NCBI RefSeq assembly: GCF_019279795.1
Contig: NC_056748.1
Coordinates: forward strand, 698,348,806-698,412,805
Reading direction: 5' to 3'
Length of the DNA stretch: 64,000 nucleotides
DNA from: Protopterus annectens
Lineage: Eukaryota; Chordata; Ceratodontiformes; Protopteridae
Shown: piece by piece, positions 1 to 11,392 of the stretch
Layout: each line of letters begins with the position of its first letter
How positions within the stretch are numbered: position 1 is the stretch's first letter
The notes under the pieces: generated by a model
What the model saw: the letters and a program-made list of their open reading frames with translations, nothing else
The model's database searches: none
What the model was told of the DNA's origin: nothing
Position numbers and translations under genes: made by a program

Positions 1-422
1 AAAGTAAATGGCACCTCCCTGAAAACAATACCTTTTTGGATGTTACTTATCATTGCCTGCAAGATTAAAAATGTCAGTTATTAACAATTTGTGTCTTACA
101 CACGTACATTTGACTCAGGTAATTGAAGTTTTGCAGAAGAAAAGGCTCTAAGCACTTCAATTAGCTGAATGCCAATTGCTTTCGAAATGCCTATGTAAAT
201 TGCAGTAATGATCAGTGGCTTCACTGGCTTAGGAAAATGTTACTGAGAGTACAAAAACACCAAAATGCAACTGAGTAACTGTCCCTTATACTTATCAAAA
301 GTGATGCACAAATTCTCTTGTGTTGGCTGCAATAATGTATTATAACAGAAACACTTTCATAATTTGGAAGTTTCCTGTAATGTTGTTTGTGTAAGCCACT
401 AAAATACAAATTGCATACCTAT
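1..422. other. Unassigned AT-rich DNA
   Basis: I see no coding frame with recognisable motifs, no tandem repeat and no mobile-element signature here. The open frames are short and lack family resemblance. Confidence 0.5.
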
Positions 423-708
423 AAACTATCCAGACTATCACAGAATGTCCAGACATTTGTTTCATATTTTTTGTTTGTTCCTTATAAAATTTGTGGCTTT
501 CTGGCAAATCACTGAAGTCACTAAATACTGGCACACATTTGAGTTTCAGACTTTCTATCATTCAGAAAATGCATTCTAACACAAATCATGTTATTCTAGC
601 AATGTTCTAAGTTTACAAGACCAATATTTAAAATCTGTCATTTTTTGGCCTTTGTCTCCCCATTAATTTAGGCTTTGTCCACCTTTCTTGTGTTAAGAGG
701 TTGAGAGG
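423..708 (-). mobile_element. MITE-A copy 1 (CCTCTCAAC-ended, ~300 bp)
   Basis: This is a reverse-strand copy of a short repeat found four times in the window (also about 2093, 25178 and 28880). Read on the minus strand it begins near 708 with CATACCTCTCAACCTCTTA and ends near 423 with a decayed form of the inverse end. Internal landmarks shared by all copies are ATCTGGACA, CCCAAAAATAGGGACA and a block around TGAAACTCAAATGT. It has no coding capacity. The short terminal inverted repeats and uniform length fit a non-autonomous DNA transposon, but the superfamily is not determined. Confidence 0.65.
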
Positions 709-2092
709 TATGACAAGTGATGAGATTATTTCAATGTCTTACATTGCTGCTTACCACTTATTTTTCATGTTGGCACAACTGCTTCTCCTTTTATGGATAT
801 AAATGCAACTTGTTCTTGCCAGGATAGTTAGATGTTTCTCTTTTAGATAAGACAATAGTTGTTGGTGCTGCAAGATACTCCCACTGCTCATTGAAACTAT
901 CTTCTGCTCCAATGAAGAAGGAATAAATACTTTTGCTAAATCTAACCTCTGTTCAAATTCCTTAGAAGGTTGAAAGCCTGGCATCAAACACCATCACTAT
1001 TTCTGACTCCAAATGCTGAAGTATATTTTATGACACTTTATGCTCCCACTGCCTGTCAAAAAACTTCTGTCATTCATTTCCTGTCATCAGGGTGAGGGCT
1101 GACTAAGGGTGGCTATCATGTAGACAGCCATCAATTTGGTTTGAGTTTTTTTTTCATAAGCCTTTCTGCTACCCTCAGTGAAAGGTTGGCTAGCAGAGTG
1201 GAAGGAGGATATGAAATGTGCTGACCAGGCTGGACATTCCTCTCTTCTGGCATGAGAGGTGATTTCTCAAATCTCCATTAAGAAATCACACCTCTCACTG
1301 TGTTCCAGAGTGTCCACAACTCAGCCTCCATGGTAGATGACAGGGTCACTTCCCTTCACTCCTCTCTTTCCATGCCTGAATCCTCCCTGATAACTTGGAT
1401 CATAATAGGGGTTCCATTCCTCTGAGCCACAGAGTCAGGTTAGATAATGAAGCATAAATGAAACAAAATAAGACTTCACTTTTTTACATAGTTAAAATAT
1501 TGTAGAATTAGCCCAAGGAGAACAAAACTTATGATTTAAGGAAACAAATAATGGCAAAACATAAGCTTTTAAACTGTTATCACAGCTAAGTGCTTGCAGT
1601 TCATAACATTACACAGCACTGTTTCATTCTGCACACCTGTGACATACTTTAACAATTCCACCAATTTAACACATATTTTGTCAGACAGAAAGTACAATAT
1701 ATATCACCAGTATAATGGTAAAACTACAGAGGGGAAAGCATGGCTAAGACAGACACAGCTTCACAGTTATCATGTCAGACATAACCCACATCATGTTGAT
1801 CTGTGAATATTGTGCGTGTATGTGTCATGGAAATGCACATGAATATAAATGCATTGAATGACAGCTAGTACTCAGTCCATAGTTATAAGGATAATAGGAT
1901 ACACAGTGGAAGGAAATGCAGTGTAAGGCAGATACAATATATAGACCACTACAGGTGACATGTCATAAGGAACTCATGCAAAGAAGAAACCACAGCATAA
2001 CAAATGACTTATATGTTGGGAGTACAGCCTACCTGCCCATGTTGACTACAAACCACAAGTTCTTCAGGGATCCAGTGGATCCAGATGTTGAA
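709..2092. other. Unassigned DNA
   Basis: No gene, repeat family or RNA structure could be supported. Local GC is a little higher near 1080-1440, where there are CTCTC-rich words, but no frame resembles a known protein. Confidence 0.45.
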
Positions 2093-2416
2093 GCATACCT
2101 CTCAACCTCTTACAGCAAGAAATCTGGACAAAAACTGACAAAATGGAAGGACAAAGACCCAAAAATAAGGACATATTTTAAATACTGTTCTTATAAACTT
2201 AGAAAGTTGCTAGAGTAACAGGGTTTATTTAACATACATTTTCTGAAGTATTTGAAGTCTGAAACTCAAATGTAGGTAATTATTTACTGACTTTAATCCT
2301 CAGATCATCACAGTGATTTGCCAAAAAAAAAAAAAAAAATGTATAAGGAACACACCAAAAATATGAGCCAAAAATCTGGACATTCTGCAAAAATCTGGAT
2401 GGTTGAGAGGCATGTG
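2093..2416 (+). mobile_element. MITE-A copy 2
   Basis: This plus-strand copy begins CATACCTCTCAACC and ends GGTTGAGAGGCATG, a 14 bp terminal inverted repeat with one mismatch. The body matches the copy at 25178-25496 over its whole length. It carries an A-run of 17 at about 2322-2339. It is non-coding; the 100-residue open frame over its left part is incidental. Confidence 0.75.
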
Positions 2417-3196
2417 TTGAACACATGGCAAACCTGTATCTCCAAACATTTCTTAGTGGCTGTCAATAGATGTGGTGATAGACTCCACCTGTAGCATACC
2501 TGGCTCCCTCAATACCCCTGATAAATTACCATAAATGATAACACGACTGTGACATGGCAACAACAGGATTGGTTTGTACAGCCATGGCTATCAGAAGTGC
2601 TAACTCAGTGGACAATGCCTTCCAAGACAAGGTCCAAGAGGTGATGCCTTCTCCAATAAAGCCATGACATTCTGATGCAGTGCCTCACTGGGGATATCAT
2701 TCTCAGCTGAGCTGAAATTATCTTGCCACATTTTGTCAGCTTCCATTATCCATGGATAGAATGTGTACATCAGATACATGCCAGTGCATTAGGACTTGTG
2801 CTCTATGTAGCCTACATAAAGTTAACAAACAAGTAAGGTGTAGAAGGATAGTGCATGTGCATATTGATCTTAGTTATATCTCTATGTTTTACTGAGTGTT
2901 CTGCTTACTTTATGTTTCTGGGGCCTTGTTCTGTATGAAGCATACCTAAGGGTAGTATACAATGACAAGTTTTAGAAGGGTAGATGATGCTCCTGTATAT
3001 TCACCCTAGTCATATTGGTAGGATGTACTGAATGTTCTGGAATTGTGCTTTCCTGCGTACATGCTAAGGTATATCCTGTCCTACAGGTTAATGTGTGACT
3101 GTTACTAGTATGGCTACATAACACTACATAGCTTCCATCGTGTTTGAACTGAATAGTTGTTATACTCTGAAGGCCTATAGGACATTATACTGGGTA

Positions 3197-3240
<44 letters not shown>

Positions 3241-4257
3241 TTTCTTTACAGTATAAAGGTATATAGTTTAGTGGATTCAAGTGATGTACCTGAACAGGTT
3301 TTATGTTTGTTGGATAGGCCTGCCATGCAATGTTGAAGGTACTGCTGAGTTTTGGATAGTAATATTCAGAGGGTTAGACTGATCTTCAGTCTGTACACTT
3401 ATTACAACTGCCTGCACAAAGAGAGATATACAGAGCAACACACAGGAGATGCCTACATAAGTTGTCACTTATGAGGGGGCATGTAAACTTAGTGTTCTTG
3501 TTCTAAGTGTTATGTGTGAGCTGAAGCTGCTGTGTGTTGTGGGAAACAGCCTTTTCTTGTTTACACCATTGTTTTCTGATAATTCAACAGAGGAAACTAA
3601 GGTACCAGAAACTGGACATCAGGGAGTGGTCTGACAACTGACCTCTGTAACAGAGTCCACAGGGGGTTGTTGTGTTGATGGAACCTGTGGCCCCAGTAGT
3701 CAGTGTGCCATACTGTGCTTGTAGCTACATGACATGACATGGGGGGGGGGGGGTGAGACATTCTAGGAGTTGATGGTATTTGGATTTCAGAGGATGAATG
3801 ACAGCCTGCTATGTATCTTGCAGGTGCTGAAGGTTTTTCCTATGGAACCAGAATACTATAGTACACTGCCTGTTACCATCTAGTACAGACTTACATGGCA
3901 GCAGTCTGCCTGCACACATCCTATTGCTGAGTCCCAACACTTGTGCTTGCTTATCATTACTACCGCTTAGCTTTGTCCACTGGTCATGCATGCTGCCTCT
4001 GTTGAAATTTGCGTCCGGTGTCTGCTTAAGGCACTATGTAGCACATATGTTTTTAGTGTGCTGTGTACATTAATTCAGCATTGTACATGCATGCATTTTA
4101 TTACAGGACTACCATGCCTTTTTATTTTGGAGAATGATGGCTGTGTGTATCTGTTTTTGAGTGAACAAGGTACACACTCCATGGTATTATGTATGTTTGT
4201 CTGTGGTCGAATTGTATCAGCCAGCCAGCTATACTGTTGTTAATTCCATTACACTTG
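2417..4257. other. Unassigned DNA with short simple repeats
   Basis: No supported gene. The stretch contains the (GT)n run listed separately and a G-run at 3740-3752. A CR1 tail starts immediately to the right at 4258. Confidence 0.45.
3199..3238. repeat. (GT)n microsatellite
   Basis: About 20 uninterrupted GT units. Confidence 0.95.
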
Positions 4258-6240
4258 GATTCATAGGTTGTTAGTAGTCTGCTGACCACTATGGCCCTTA
4301 CAAGCCTAGCCACGCATCCCAAACCATTTGTGTCCTGAGTATCATGGGCATCTATATAGGGGGGCCATATTAGTGGGGAGGTAACTAAGCATTTGTGTGT
4401 GTGGGGGGGGTGTTAGTTAGGATAGTACTTTTCTTATTGATGGCCTCTGTCCATAAGGGACATGGTGGCAAGACTGTGGGTAGATTACAAATTACCATTT
4501 AATTGTCATGGTTTCTTTTGACTAGGGTCAGAGATGAACTCTATTTTACATGGATGGGGAGCTTTTTTCTATAGTGTAGGGATGCTTTGGGACTCATACT
4601 AGTTTCTTAAGCACGTTCTGTTTATGGCACAAGTGAAGTTCAGATCCTTGGATCTAGTGTTTCAGGTGCTGCTTGTTTTGCATATGTGCAACAGATCCAT
4701 AAGGGCTGGGTTTGAGGAAGCTCTGTAAGCCAGCCAAAAATCCCCTGTCAGCAGCCTGTAGGAGGCTGAATACACAGACAGAGCCTTTAGCTGATCAATG
4801 TAGGACAGAGTATTCATGTCCTGAATTCTCATGGTAAGAAACCTTTGTGGGTGTTCTAACTCTAGCAAGTTTTTGGTTAGATACATGGCAAAGGGGATGG
4901 TCTGATAAGGGCTAAGTATACTGGTACTATAACTTCTTTGGACCTGGATGCTGTACCCTTACCTATAAGTTGTGTGAAATAGAATGATTTTCTTATTATC
5001 CTAGCTACATGTTGGTCAAAGGCCAGATTGATGTCTACATATGTCCTCATATCGCCTACTATTGGGTCTAGTCTTAGTGGCATTTTTTTTGATGGAGTAA
5101 TTAACTTGAGTTGACAGTTTCCCCAAGAGCATTATAATACATTTTTGGCATAATGTTTTAGGCCATGGCTTTGGCACCAGTCATTTGTTTGTGCTAAACC
5201 CACTTGCAAGATGTTGGTGCCTTGGAGAGAATCTGTAATAGCTCCCAATTTATAGTCATCTGCAAACTTGGTGAGACAGAGGCCTTGAATGTTAGCCTTC
5301 TACTTTCAAGAAATAGATTCCAAACAGAAGTTGGCCCAGCATGGAACTCTGGCGTACCCCACTGGTAACTGGTCTCTTAGTGCAGGTGGTCTCAACAATT
5401 TATTACACCTAGCTCAGAGATCTTGCCAGCAATGCCTGTGTGGGGTACTGTATTGAATGCCTTAGCCAGCTCAAGATATGCAGTATGCACTGTTTTACCC
5501 TGTTCTATTGCCTTGTTGACCCTCTCAAAGAAGTCTACCTGGTTAAATAGGCATGACCTTCACTGAACAAAGGCAAATTTGGATGGGTCTAGTGTCTGTA
5601 GGTTGCCAATGTCCTTGTTTATCATTTCTATGATAATTTGTTCCATGGCTTTGCATATTCGGCTTGTTAAACTGATGGGTCTGTAGTTCTATGGATCGGT
5701 TAATGGTCCGCTCTTGTGGAGGGGAATGACTGTTACAGTCCTCTATTCACTTGGAACATAGCCTGTTTCAAGGTTGTAGTTGAAGACTGCCTCAAGTGGT
5801 CCTGATAGGTTTTGTTTTAGACTATTTAGGAAACAACCAGAGATGGTGTTGGGACCCATGGAGGTAGTGTGTTCTTGGCTTTAGTGGGTGCTGCCAGCAC
5901 GTTGTCCCTGCTGATAGCTGGAGAAATATTTTGTAGGAAACTTCACCTGGTAGAGCTGGGGATGAGTTGGGGAAGGAGTCTGAGATGAATGCATCAGGCA
6001 GCAGATTTGCTATGTCACCCCAATCAGTGAAAGAGGTACTGTTCACCACCAGTTCAGCACACTGATGTGTGCTACCTGTAAGGTTCCAGATATAGCTGAA
6101 GAAGGCCTTCTGATTGTCCTAAGCCTGCAAGGCTATGCTGAACTCATAGATGGCCATGTTGGACTTAATTAGACCTCTTAGTTTTTTTTGGTTGTATAAG
6201 AGAGCACTTGTCTTTTCCTGATTTTGGCCATGAGTTTTCT

Positions 6241-6520
6241 TCTTTTATTATTTATTTATTTATTTATTTAACATTTGTTTACTGGGAAAGTCTGACATGG
6301 AATGAGCCAATTTTCAGCGGAGGCCTGGGGAGAAATACTCCAGACTCATGTGTTTGTAAAGTGGGAGGAAACCGGAGCACCCGGAGAAAACCCACACGAA
6401 TGCAGAGAGGATATGCAGACTCCACACAGAAGACACCCCAGGTGAGAATCAAACAGGTGAACCTCTTGCTGTGAGGTGACAACGTTAACAACTGCAGCAC
6501 TGTACCATCCGTATATATCC
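6241..6520 (-). mobile_element. tRNA-headed SINE with V-SINE-like centre and L2-type tail
   Basis: Read on the minus strand: a tRNA-like head with B-box-like TTTGATTCTCACC, a centre with GTGTGGAGTCTGCAT and TTTTCTCCGGGTGCTCC, then CCCCAGGCCTCCGCTGAAAA and a (TAAA)n tail at 6241-6270. The centre resembles the conserved block of vertebrate V-SINEs. The tail matches the 3' end of the L2-like LINE at 60.8 kb, so that LINE class probably moved it. It sits inside the minus-strand CR1 and is younger than that insertion. Confidence 0.8.
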
Positions 6521-7066
6521 TGTTCAGGTGAGAATTCCACCAGTGGCGGTTATTTTTACTATTTGTTTTGGGTTTATTTCTGGTAGGTACAGCAGCCTCT
6601 ATGCAGCCATTCACATGTCTGTATATGGACTCTGTGAAAAATTTTGCATAGGTAGCTGTGGTCTTGGGGTTGGGGGAGTGTTGAATTTTGACAAATTGTC
6701 AGTTAATAGGATTTAGTTTGCCTTTGAATAGTTCCTAATGTTACTGGCTCAGCTGGATTTTCTAGGTTGATTTTTAATTCAAATGAGACAGCTTTGTAAT
6801 CCAACCTTACTAGTGAGGACGTGACATGGGGGTGGAGGTGGGCAGGTGTAATGCTTTCCCATGTTGGTGAGCAGCCGATCCTCATGTTGGAGCATGCACC
6901 TGTTCCACGGTGTTTGTGTTAATAAGTTCCAGGCAGTGTTGTGCCTGTGAGTCTGAGGGAGTGTATGTTTCCCAGTCTATACAAGGTTAGTTAAATTCAC
7001 CCAAGAATAGGGTGATTGGTTGGATGGTGAGTACCTCAGGTAGCTTTAGGTAAGAGTTGTGAAACT

Positions 7067-7399
7067 CTAGGGGCATAGATGGTGGCCTGCAATGATATGG
7101 TGAAGGACCTTATCTATGATGACTTGTACGTGAATGAGCTCCATGGTATCATTGCGTTTAACCAATCCGGTGGTATGGTTGTTGCTAACATAGATCAAGA
7201 CACCTCCACCTTTGGCCTTAATCTGTGCTGCTGTTGGTCTAAATGTGTGGAAGGCACTGTTGCCTTGCACTTCTGGAGTGCTTTCTACAGCCTTAAGCCA
7301 AGTATCAGTTATGGCACAGATGTTTACATTCTCCAGAGTGAGGAGGGCTTGAAGGGTGTTGCATTTTTTATTTAGGCTCTGAGCATTGAGCAGTAACAC
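7067..7399 (-). pseudogene. CR1 endonuclease fragment
   Basis: A 110-residue frame begins LLLNAQSLNKKCNTLQ and continues with ENVNICAITDTWL and KGGGVLIYV. These match the first half of CR1 ORF2 AP endonucleases, where N-AQ-L and the E/D-TWL block help form the active site. The usual E of ETWL is D here. The catalytic GDFN and SDH blocks found in the plus-strand CR1 are not in this frame. It is part of the minus-strand CR1 and is not expected to be expressed. Confidence 0.8.
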
Positions 7400-7559
7400 C
7401 TTAAGGTTGCTTGTAGACTTTTTCAGTATGTTGGTAGTTTTGTTTTTTTGGCATTGCCTAAAAAAGGCTGTAAGGGCATGGATAAAGTTTTAGCCAATAT
7501 TTAAAAGTCTAGAAGTGACAGGTGCAGCCCATTCTTGATAAAACAATGTGGTCTTTTGA

Positions 7560-7841
7560 TCATGTCTTCCTATGCTGACAATTATTGGATTCCCTTAGAG
7601 TGACACCAGAAACTAAGCCAATTATTAAAATCATTTTATGTTCATGCTTTGGCATCATCCTTGGTGAAGGTAGAATGCTGCTCAGTGCAAGGCTCATACC
7701 TGTCTGTGACAGATATTCCAGAAGATACATTATATGTCTTTTCATATAGACAAGTAAGGTATGTCTCAGGTCATTTACACCCACATGGGCTATGATAGAA
7801 TTATATTCATACCTGGGGTGCAGTAAGATGAGTGCATGCAT
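7560..7841 (-). pseudogene. CR1 ORF1 esterase fragment
   Basis: The frame contains SIIAHVGVNDLRHTLLVYMKR and LALSSILPSPRMMPK, nearly the same as ORF1 of the CR1 at 10.4-11.3 kb. GVND is block III of SGNH-type esterases. The block I GDS lies further upstream, near 7955, in continuity with this piece. The frame is broken on both sides. Confidence 0.8.
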
Positions 7842-7881
7842 GATATTGTGGATCCTGGATCCAGAGAGACAACTAACAGCT

Positions 7882-7910
7882 ATCTTCTTCTTCTTCTTCT
7901 TCTTCTTCTT
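7882..7910. repeat. (TTC)n run inside CR1 ORF1
   Basis: About nine TTC units. On the coding (minus) strand of the CR1 they read GAA, so a glutamate or lysine stretch of ORF1 seems to have expanded. Confidence 0.9.
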
Positions 7911-8172
7911 GCCTAACCTGGTGAGTGGGGCATCTGTGTGTCACACAGTGGAGTCCCCAATAACAAGAACATTAGGTAAAGTATATGCTTACCTTATCAG
8001 CTTTGCTTTTGGGGAGACCATTGGGTACAGGCTTATGTGAGATATTTGTTGTTGCTTTGAGTCCGTACTTTAATGGTTGCCGAGGAACAGTGTTGCCATT
8101 TTAGAGGCTTTGGAGGTCTTTGAGATTTGGGAAGGATTCTTTTACGTGCCTCAGCATAAGACAATCTGTGTG

Positions 8173-8183
8173 TGTGTGGTAAG

Positions 8184-8253
<70 letters not shown>

Positions 8254-8257
8254 TAAG

Positions 8258-8315
<58 letters not shown>

Positions 8316-8352
8316 ATGTGTGTGTGTGTGTGTTTATGTGTGTGTGTGTGTG
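8173..8352. repeat. Compound (GT)n microsatellite
   Basis: A long GT run interrupted by GGTAAGAG twice and by TTTATG twice. The open frames reading VCVCVC across it are artefacts. Confidence 0.97.
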
Positions 8353-8525
8353 CAGGAGCGGCCTTAGGTCAACTGGTGCCCTAGGCAAAAGCGTTACATG
8401 GCACCCTCCACCACACCAGTCGGTGCCCCCATCCTGGTTTACTTACAGCAAATAAATACTGGAAAAGCACCCTTATTAGAGCGGCACCCTAGGCGGCTGC
8501 CTAGTTGGCCTATGCCTAAGGCCGG

Positions 8526-8527
<2 letters not shown>
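8353..8527. mobile_element. Small inverted-repeat element inside a (GT)n run
   Basis: The left end reads GCGGCCTTAGGTCAACTGG with GCCCTAGGCA. The right end inverts to GCCGGCCTTAGGCATAGG with GCCGCCTAGGG. The ~175 bp body is GC-richer than its surroundings and is bordered by GT repeats on both sides. It has no coding capacity. A short non-autonomous element that landed in a GT run is the simplest reading; its family is unknown. Confidence 0.5.
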
Positions 8528-8590
<63 letters not shown>

Positions 8591-8593
8591 TGT
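8528..8593. repeat. (GT)n microsatellite
   Basis: About 30 GT units ending in GCGCGTGTGTTGG. It may be the continuation of the run at 8173-8352, split by the small element between them. Confidence 0.95.
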
Positions 8594-8802
8594 GTTGGTG
8601 TTCCTGAAAACCTTGTTTGCATGTGAAACTTTTGCCTCCAAGGACATTGGAGGCATCAAAGTTTGGTCCTTTACTGTCCCTAATCTACATATGCCATGTT
8701 CTATTATACATTATTATTGATCCACCTTTCCATTGTTGTGACCCACAGTGTTGTTTGTGGACAAATCATGGGTTTATGGGCCATATTGGCATATGTATGG
8801 GT

Positions 8803-8903
8803 CAGAAACACACGAACACAGTTGAGTAAAAAGCAGAACACCTTTATCCAACACATGGATAAAGGTGTTCTGCTTTTTACTCAACTGTGTTCGTGTGTTT
8901 CTG
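8803..8903. repeat. Perfect 48 bp palindrome with 5 bp spacer
   Basis: The arms 8803-8850 and 8856-8903 are exact reverse complements, separated by ACACA. The palindrome lies between two copies of CATATGTATGGGTCA (8790-8804 and 8929-8943), which look like a 15 bp target duplication around a 124 bp insertion. The right part (GGATAAAGG, then TTTTAC) resembles the very 3' end of the PLE terminal repeats in this window, and the duplication length is close to theirs. I infer a minimal palindromic PLE insertion. Confidence 0.7.
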
Positions 8904-8943
8904 ATTTTCAGTTTTCCTGTCAACAATTCATATGTATGGGTCA

Positions 8944-9839
8944 AACAGACATTGTCCTTATTCATGGGTGGTTCTGTCTGTGGGTGGCTACAAGGCTAGG
9001 TGCACGAAGTGCACACTTGCATAATGTTTCAGGAGGCATCACTAGTGATCATTAATAATTTGGCATTGGCATGCATGGTCAGTACCATGATGTCCTCCTC
9101 CTCTGTTCCTTCCCATCCAAGTTTGTTAACTTAATCTCCCTGGGATAATATCCACACACTGTTTGTAGGTCACTCTTTTTCATTGTCCTACCTCATGTTT
9201 CCTGCCCTCCCTTATTCATTGGCTTTGTCTTAAACCCTTTGTTTGTGCCTTCTTGTTTTGGCATTTGTTACATTTTCCCTGTTTTCTATGGTTACCTTAC
9301 CTGTCTATTCCTCTTTTAAAAATGGGGACTAACCTAATAAAAAGTGTTAGCCTTTCTTTAACTGACTACTGTCCCTTAGATATTCCTCAGTGTAATACCT
9401 CTTGAGCTAACCTGTGCTTGCTATCTTCACTTTCCTTTGTCCTATTTCCCTTTCTGGAGTTGGTTATAAATTGCACTACATTTCCAACACCTATGTTAAC
9501 CACACCACTGTCTTTTTTTAAAGCAGATGGTGACTTGTTGCTTGCAGTGATGGCCAGTATATTTCATTTTGTTTGATGCTGGCATTGTACACCAAACGTT
9601 TCCTTTGGTTATTTGGTTGCTTCAATTTTTTCAGCATAGCTGTTCCTGTTTTCTTTATCACGGTCCATTATCCATGATTTGCTACATTAAGTTGTATGAT
9701 AATATGTTGTGCACAGTGGTACTAGACAGTTTTAAAAGGATATGAAAATTCTGTGTTTTTTGTAAAAAAAATGCTGGTATTATTGTAAGACTGATATTTT
9801 ATATTGTAAATGTTGCCTTGTTATGAAAATACAATTAAA
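8944..9839. other. Unassigned DNA
   Basis: No recognisable gene or repeat. It is pyrimidine-rich near 9090-9500 without a supported reading frame. Confidence 0.4.
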
Positions 9840-10388
9840 ATCTGAGCGGTATATACCCTGAACAATATGGTAAAGCATGCAGCAACAGCAAAAGCAGGGA
9901 GTAGCAGAAGCAGGGAGCTGTAGTAGTGGCAGCAAGGCATTGCAATGGCAGGGAGTTGTAGCAGCAGTAGAAAGCTGCAGCAGCAGGGAGCAGCATGGAG
10001 ATTGCAACAGCAAACTGATTTGAGACAGTGCAGTTAAAAAGCAGAGCATTAGTCCAACATAACACAGACATTTACTTCTTTGTGAAAGAAAATGATAGGG
10101 GCCAATATTAGAAGCTCCTTGTGTTTACTAGCCAGAAAGTTGACTGGAAAAGACATATACTTCTCTTTGTGAGACAGCATTGTGGCCAGGAAAAGTGATT
10201 CTTGGAAGACACCGGTCTGACTTTTATTGGAGAAGAGCATAGAGCAACAGAAGGACAGCTGTGGATCTATTTGGGGAATTGCCTATAGTTTGCATGAGAC
10301 TACTTGGATACTTTGATGGATGTGAACCAGAGCTGTAAACCTTTGTGTTTGCTTTAGAGACTTTACCTGATGGGGATACTATTCTGGC

Positions 10389-11288
10389 TTGTCAAAAAGT
10401 CAGTTTCGGGTTTACTCTCCAGTCCAGCTAGTGAATCTGGGAATCTTGAGGCAATGTTACAACTGCCTTATGTACACAGACCACCCTCTCCTCCTCCCAA
10501 CAAGCGCAAATATATGTGAGAGATGCAACTATATAGCCAAACTAGAGGCTGAGCTCTCTCAACCTAATACTGGAGCAGTCAGTCAGGAGGAGAAGGTAAC
10601 CACACACACCACAAATCCAGTCTCACATAGACCTATCGCAACAGAAAACCAAACACATAAACACACAAAAACATACTCAGAGGCTCTAAATAAAAATCTG
10701 CCCAAGCAGCAGAGACCTCCAAAGCAGACATCCAAGCAACCGCTACCCCACAACAATACCCACGTATCACATAGTTCACAAAGTCAGTGTGCCACACAGT
10801 CACACCCCTTAAGGCTAAACAACACACCTAATACACTTGTAATAGGTGACTCTATTGTCAGACACACTGACGTCCCACTCACCAGGCTGAACAAGGAGAA
10901 GGTCACTGTAAGCTGCCTGTCAGGTGTCAGGATCCGCCACATAACACAAGCACTCAGGTCACTCCAAAGCAAGTACAAATATGACTCCGTCATTGTCCAT
11001 GCTGGTGTGAATGACCTGAGACTTACCTCCCTGAACTACATGAAAAGAGACATAGAGGAGCTCTCTGATCATGTAGCCCAGGCCAGTATGACCCTGACCT
11101 TGAGTAGCATCTTACCCTCACCAAGAAAGATGCCACAGTATAAAGACAAAATGATCAATTTTAACAATTGGCTAAAGTATTGGTGTCATTCAAAGGGGAT
11201 CCAGTGTCTGTCAGCCTGGGATGACATGCTCGACAAGCCACGTTGCTTCATTAGGGATGACTTGTACCTGTCACCCCTGGGCTTTTGA
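10389..11288 (+). CDS. CR1 ORF1 protein: zinc-finger-like plus SGNH esterase domain
   Basis: An open frame of 299 codons. Near the start is CYNC-x16-CERC (residues 23-46), a CxxC pair like the zinc-binding region of CR1 ORF1 proteins. A low-complexity K/T/Q-rich linker follows (about 65-140). The esterase domain then shows LVIGDSIVRH (block I with the nucleophile Ser, about 150), VIVHAGVNDLR (block III, about 205) and a C-terminal DDLYLSPLGF. In this family the last block normally reads D-x-x-H; here a tyrosine stands where the catalytic histidine is expected. ORF1 proteins bind element RNA, and the role of the esterase is unclear. There is no in-frame ATG before residue 28, so the true start is either that Met or upstream of a break. 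Confidence 0.8.
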   Translation: MSKSQFRVYSPVQLVNLGILRQCYNCLMYTDHPLLLPTSANICERCNYIAKLEAELSQPNTGAVSQEEKVTTHTTNPVSHRPIATENQTHKHTKTYSEALNKNLPKQQRPPKQTSKQPLPHNNTHVSHSSQSQCATQSHPLRLNNTPNTLVIGDSIVRHTDVPLTRLNKEKVTVSCLSGVRIRHITQALRSLQSKYKYDSVIVHAGVNDLRLTSLNYMKRDIEELSDHVAQASMTLTLSSILPSPRKMPQYKDKMINFNNWLKYWCHSKGIQCLSAWDDMLDKPRCFIRDDLYLSPLGF

Positions 11289-11392
11289 ATACTGGCTGAG
11301 GCTCTTGCCACCCCCATAGTGCCTATTTTAGGCAAGGCTCAAAAGACAAACCCACCGCCATAGACAACACAAAGAAAAAGAAACTAAGGGTA

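Larger units (their letters stand above)
4258..8168 (-). mobile_element. Near full-length CR1 LINE, minus strand
   Basis: The element is read from about 8168 down to 4258. In order it holds the ORF1 linker and esterase (GDS near 7955, GVNDLR near 7770), an AP-type endonuclease opening LLLNAQSLNKK (7399-7067), the endonuclease-RT linker, RT blocks in several frames (about 5900-5200), and the CR1 C-terminal region (5083-4662). It ends in the reverse of a TATGAAC-type tail at 4258-4267. It parallels the plus-strand CR1 at 9.8-14.3 kb segment by segment. Many stops and frameshifts show it is dead. A SINE is inserted at about 6241-6520, and a TTC run has grown inside ORF1 at 7882-7910. The 5' end abuts a (GT)n run. 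Confidence 0.85.

Noticed and set aside
8172-8607. Cys/Val-repeat open frames over (GT)n
   Set aside because: They are translations of a dinucleotide repeat, and several frames are open at once. The same applies at 18103, 39907, 46785 and 46866.
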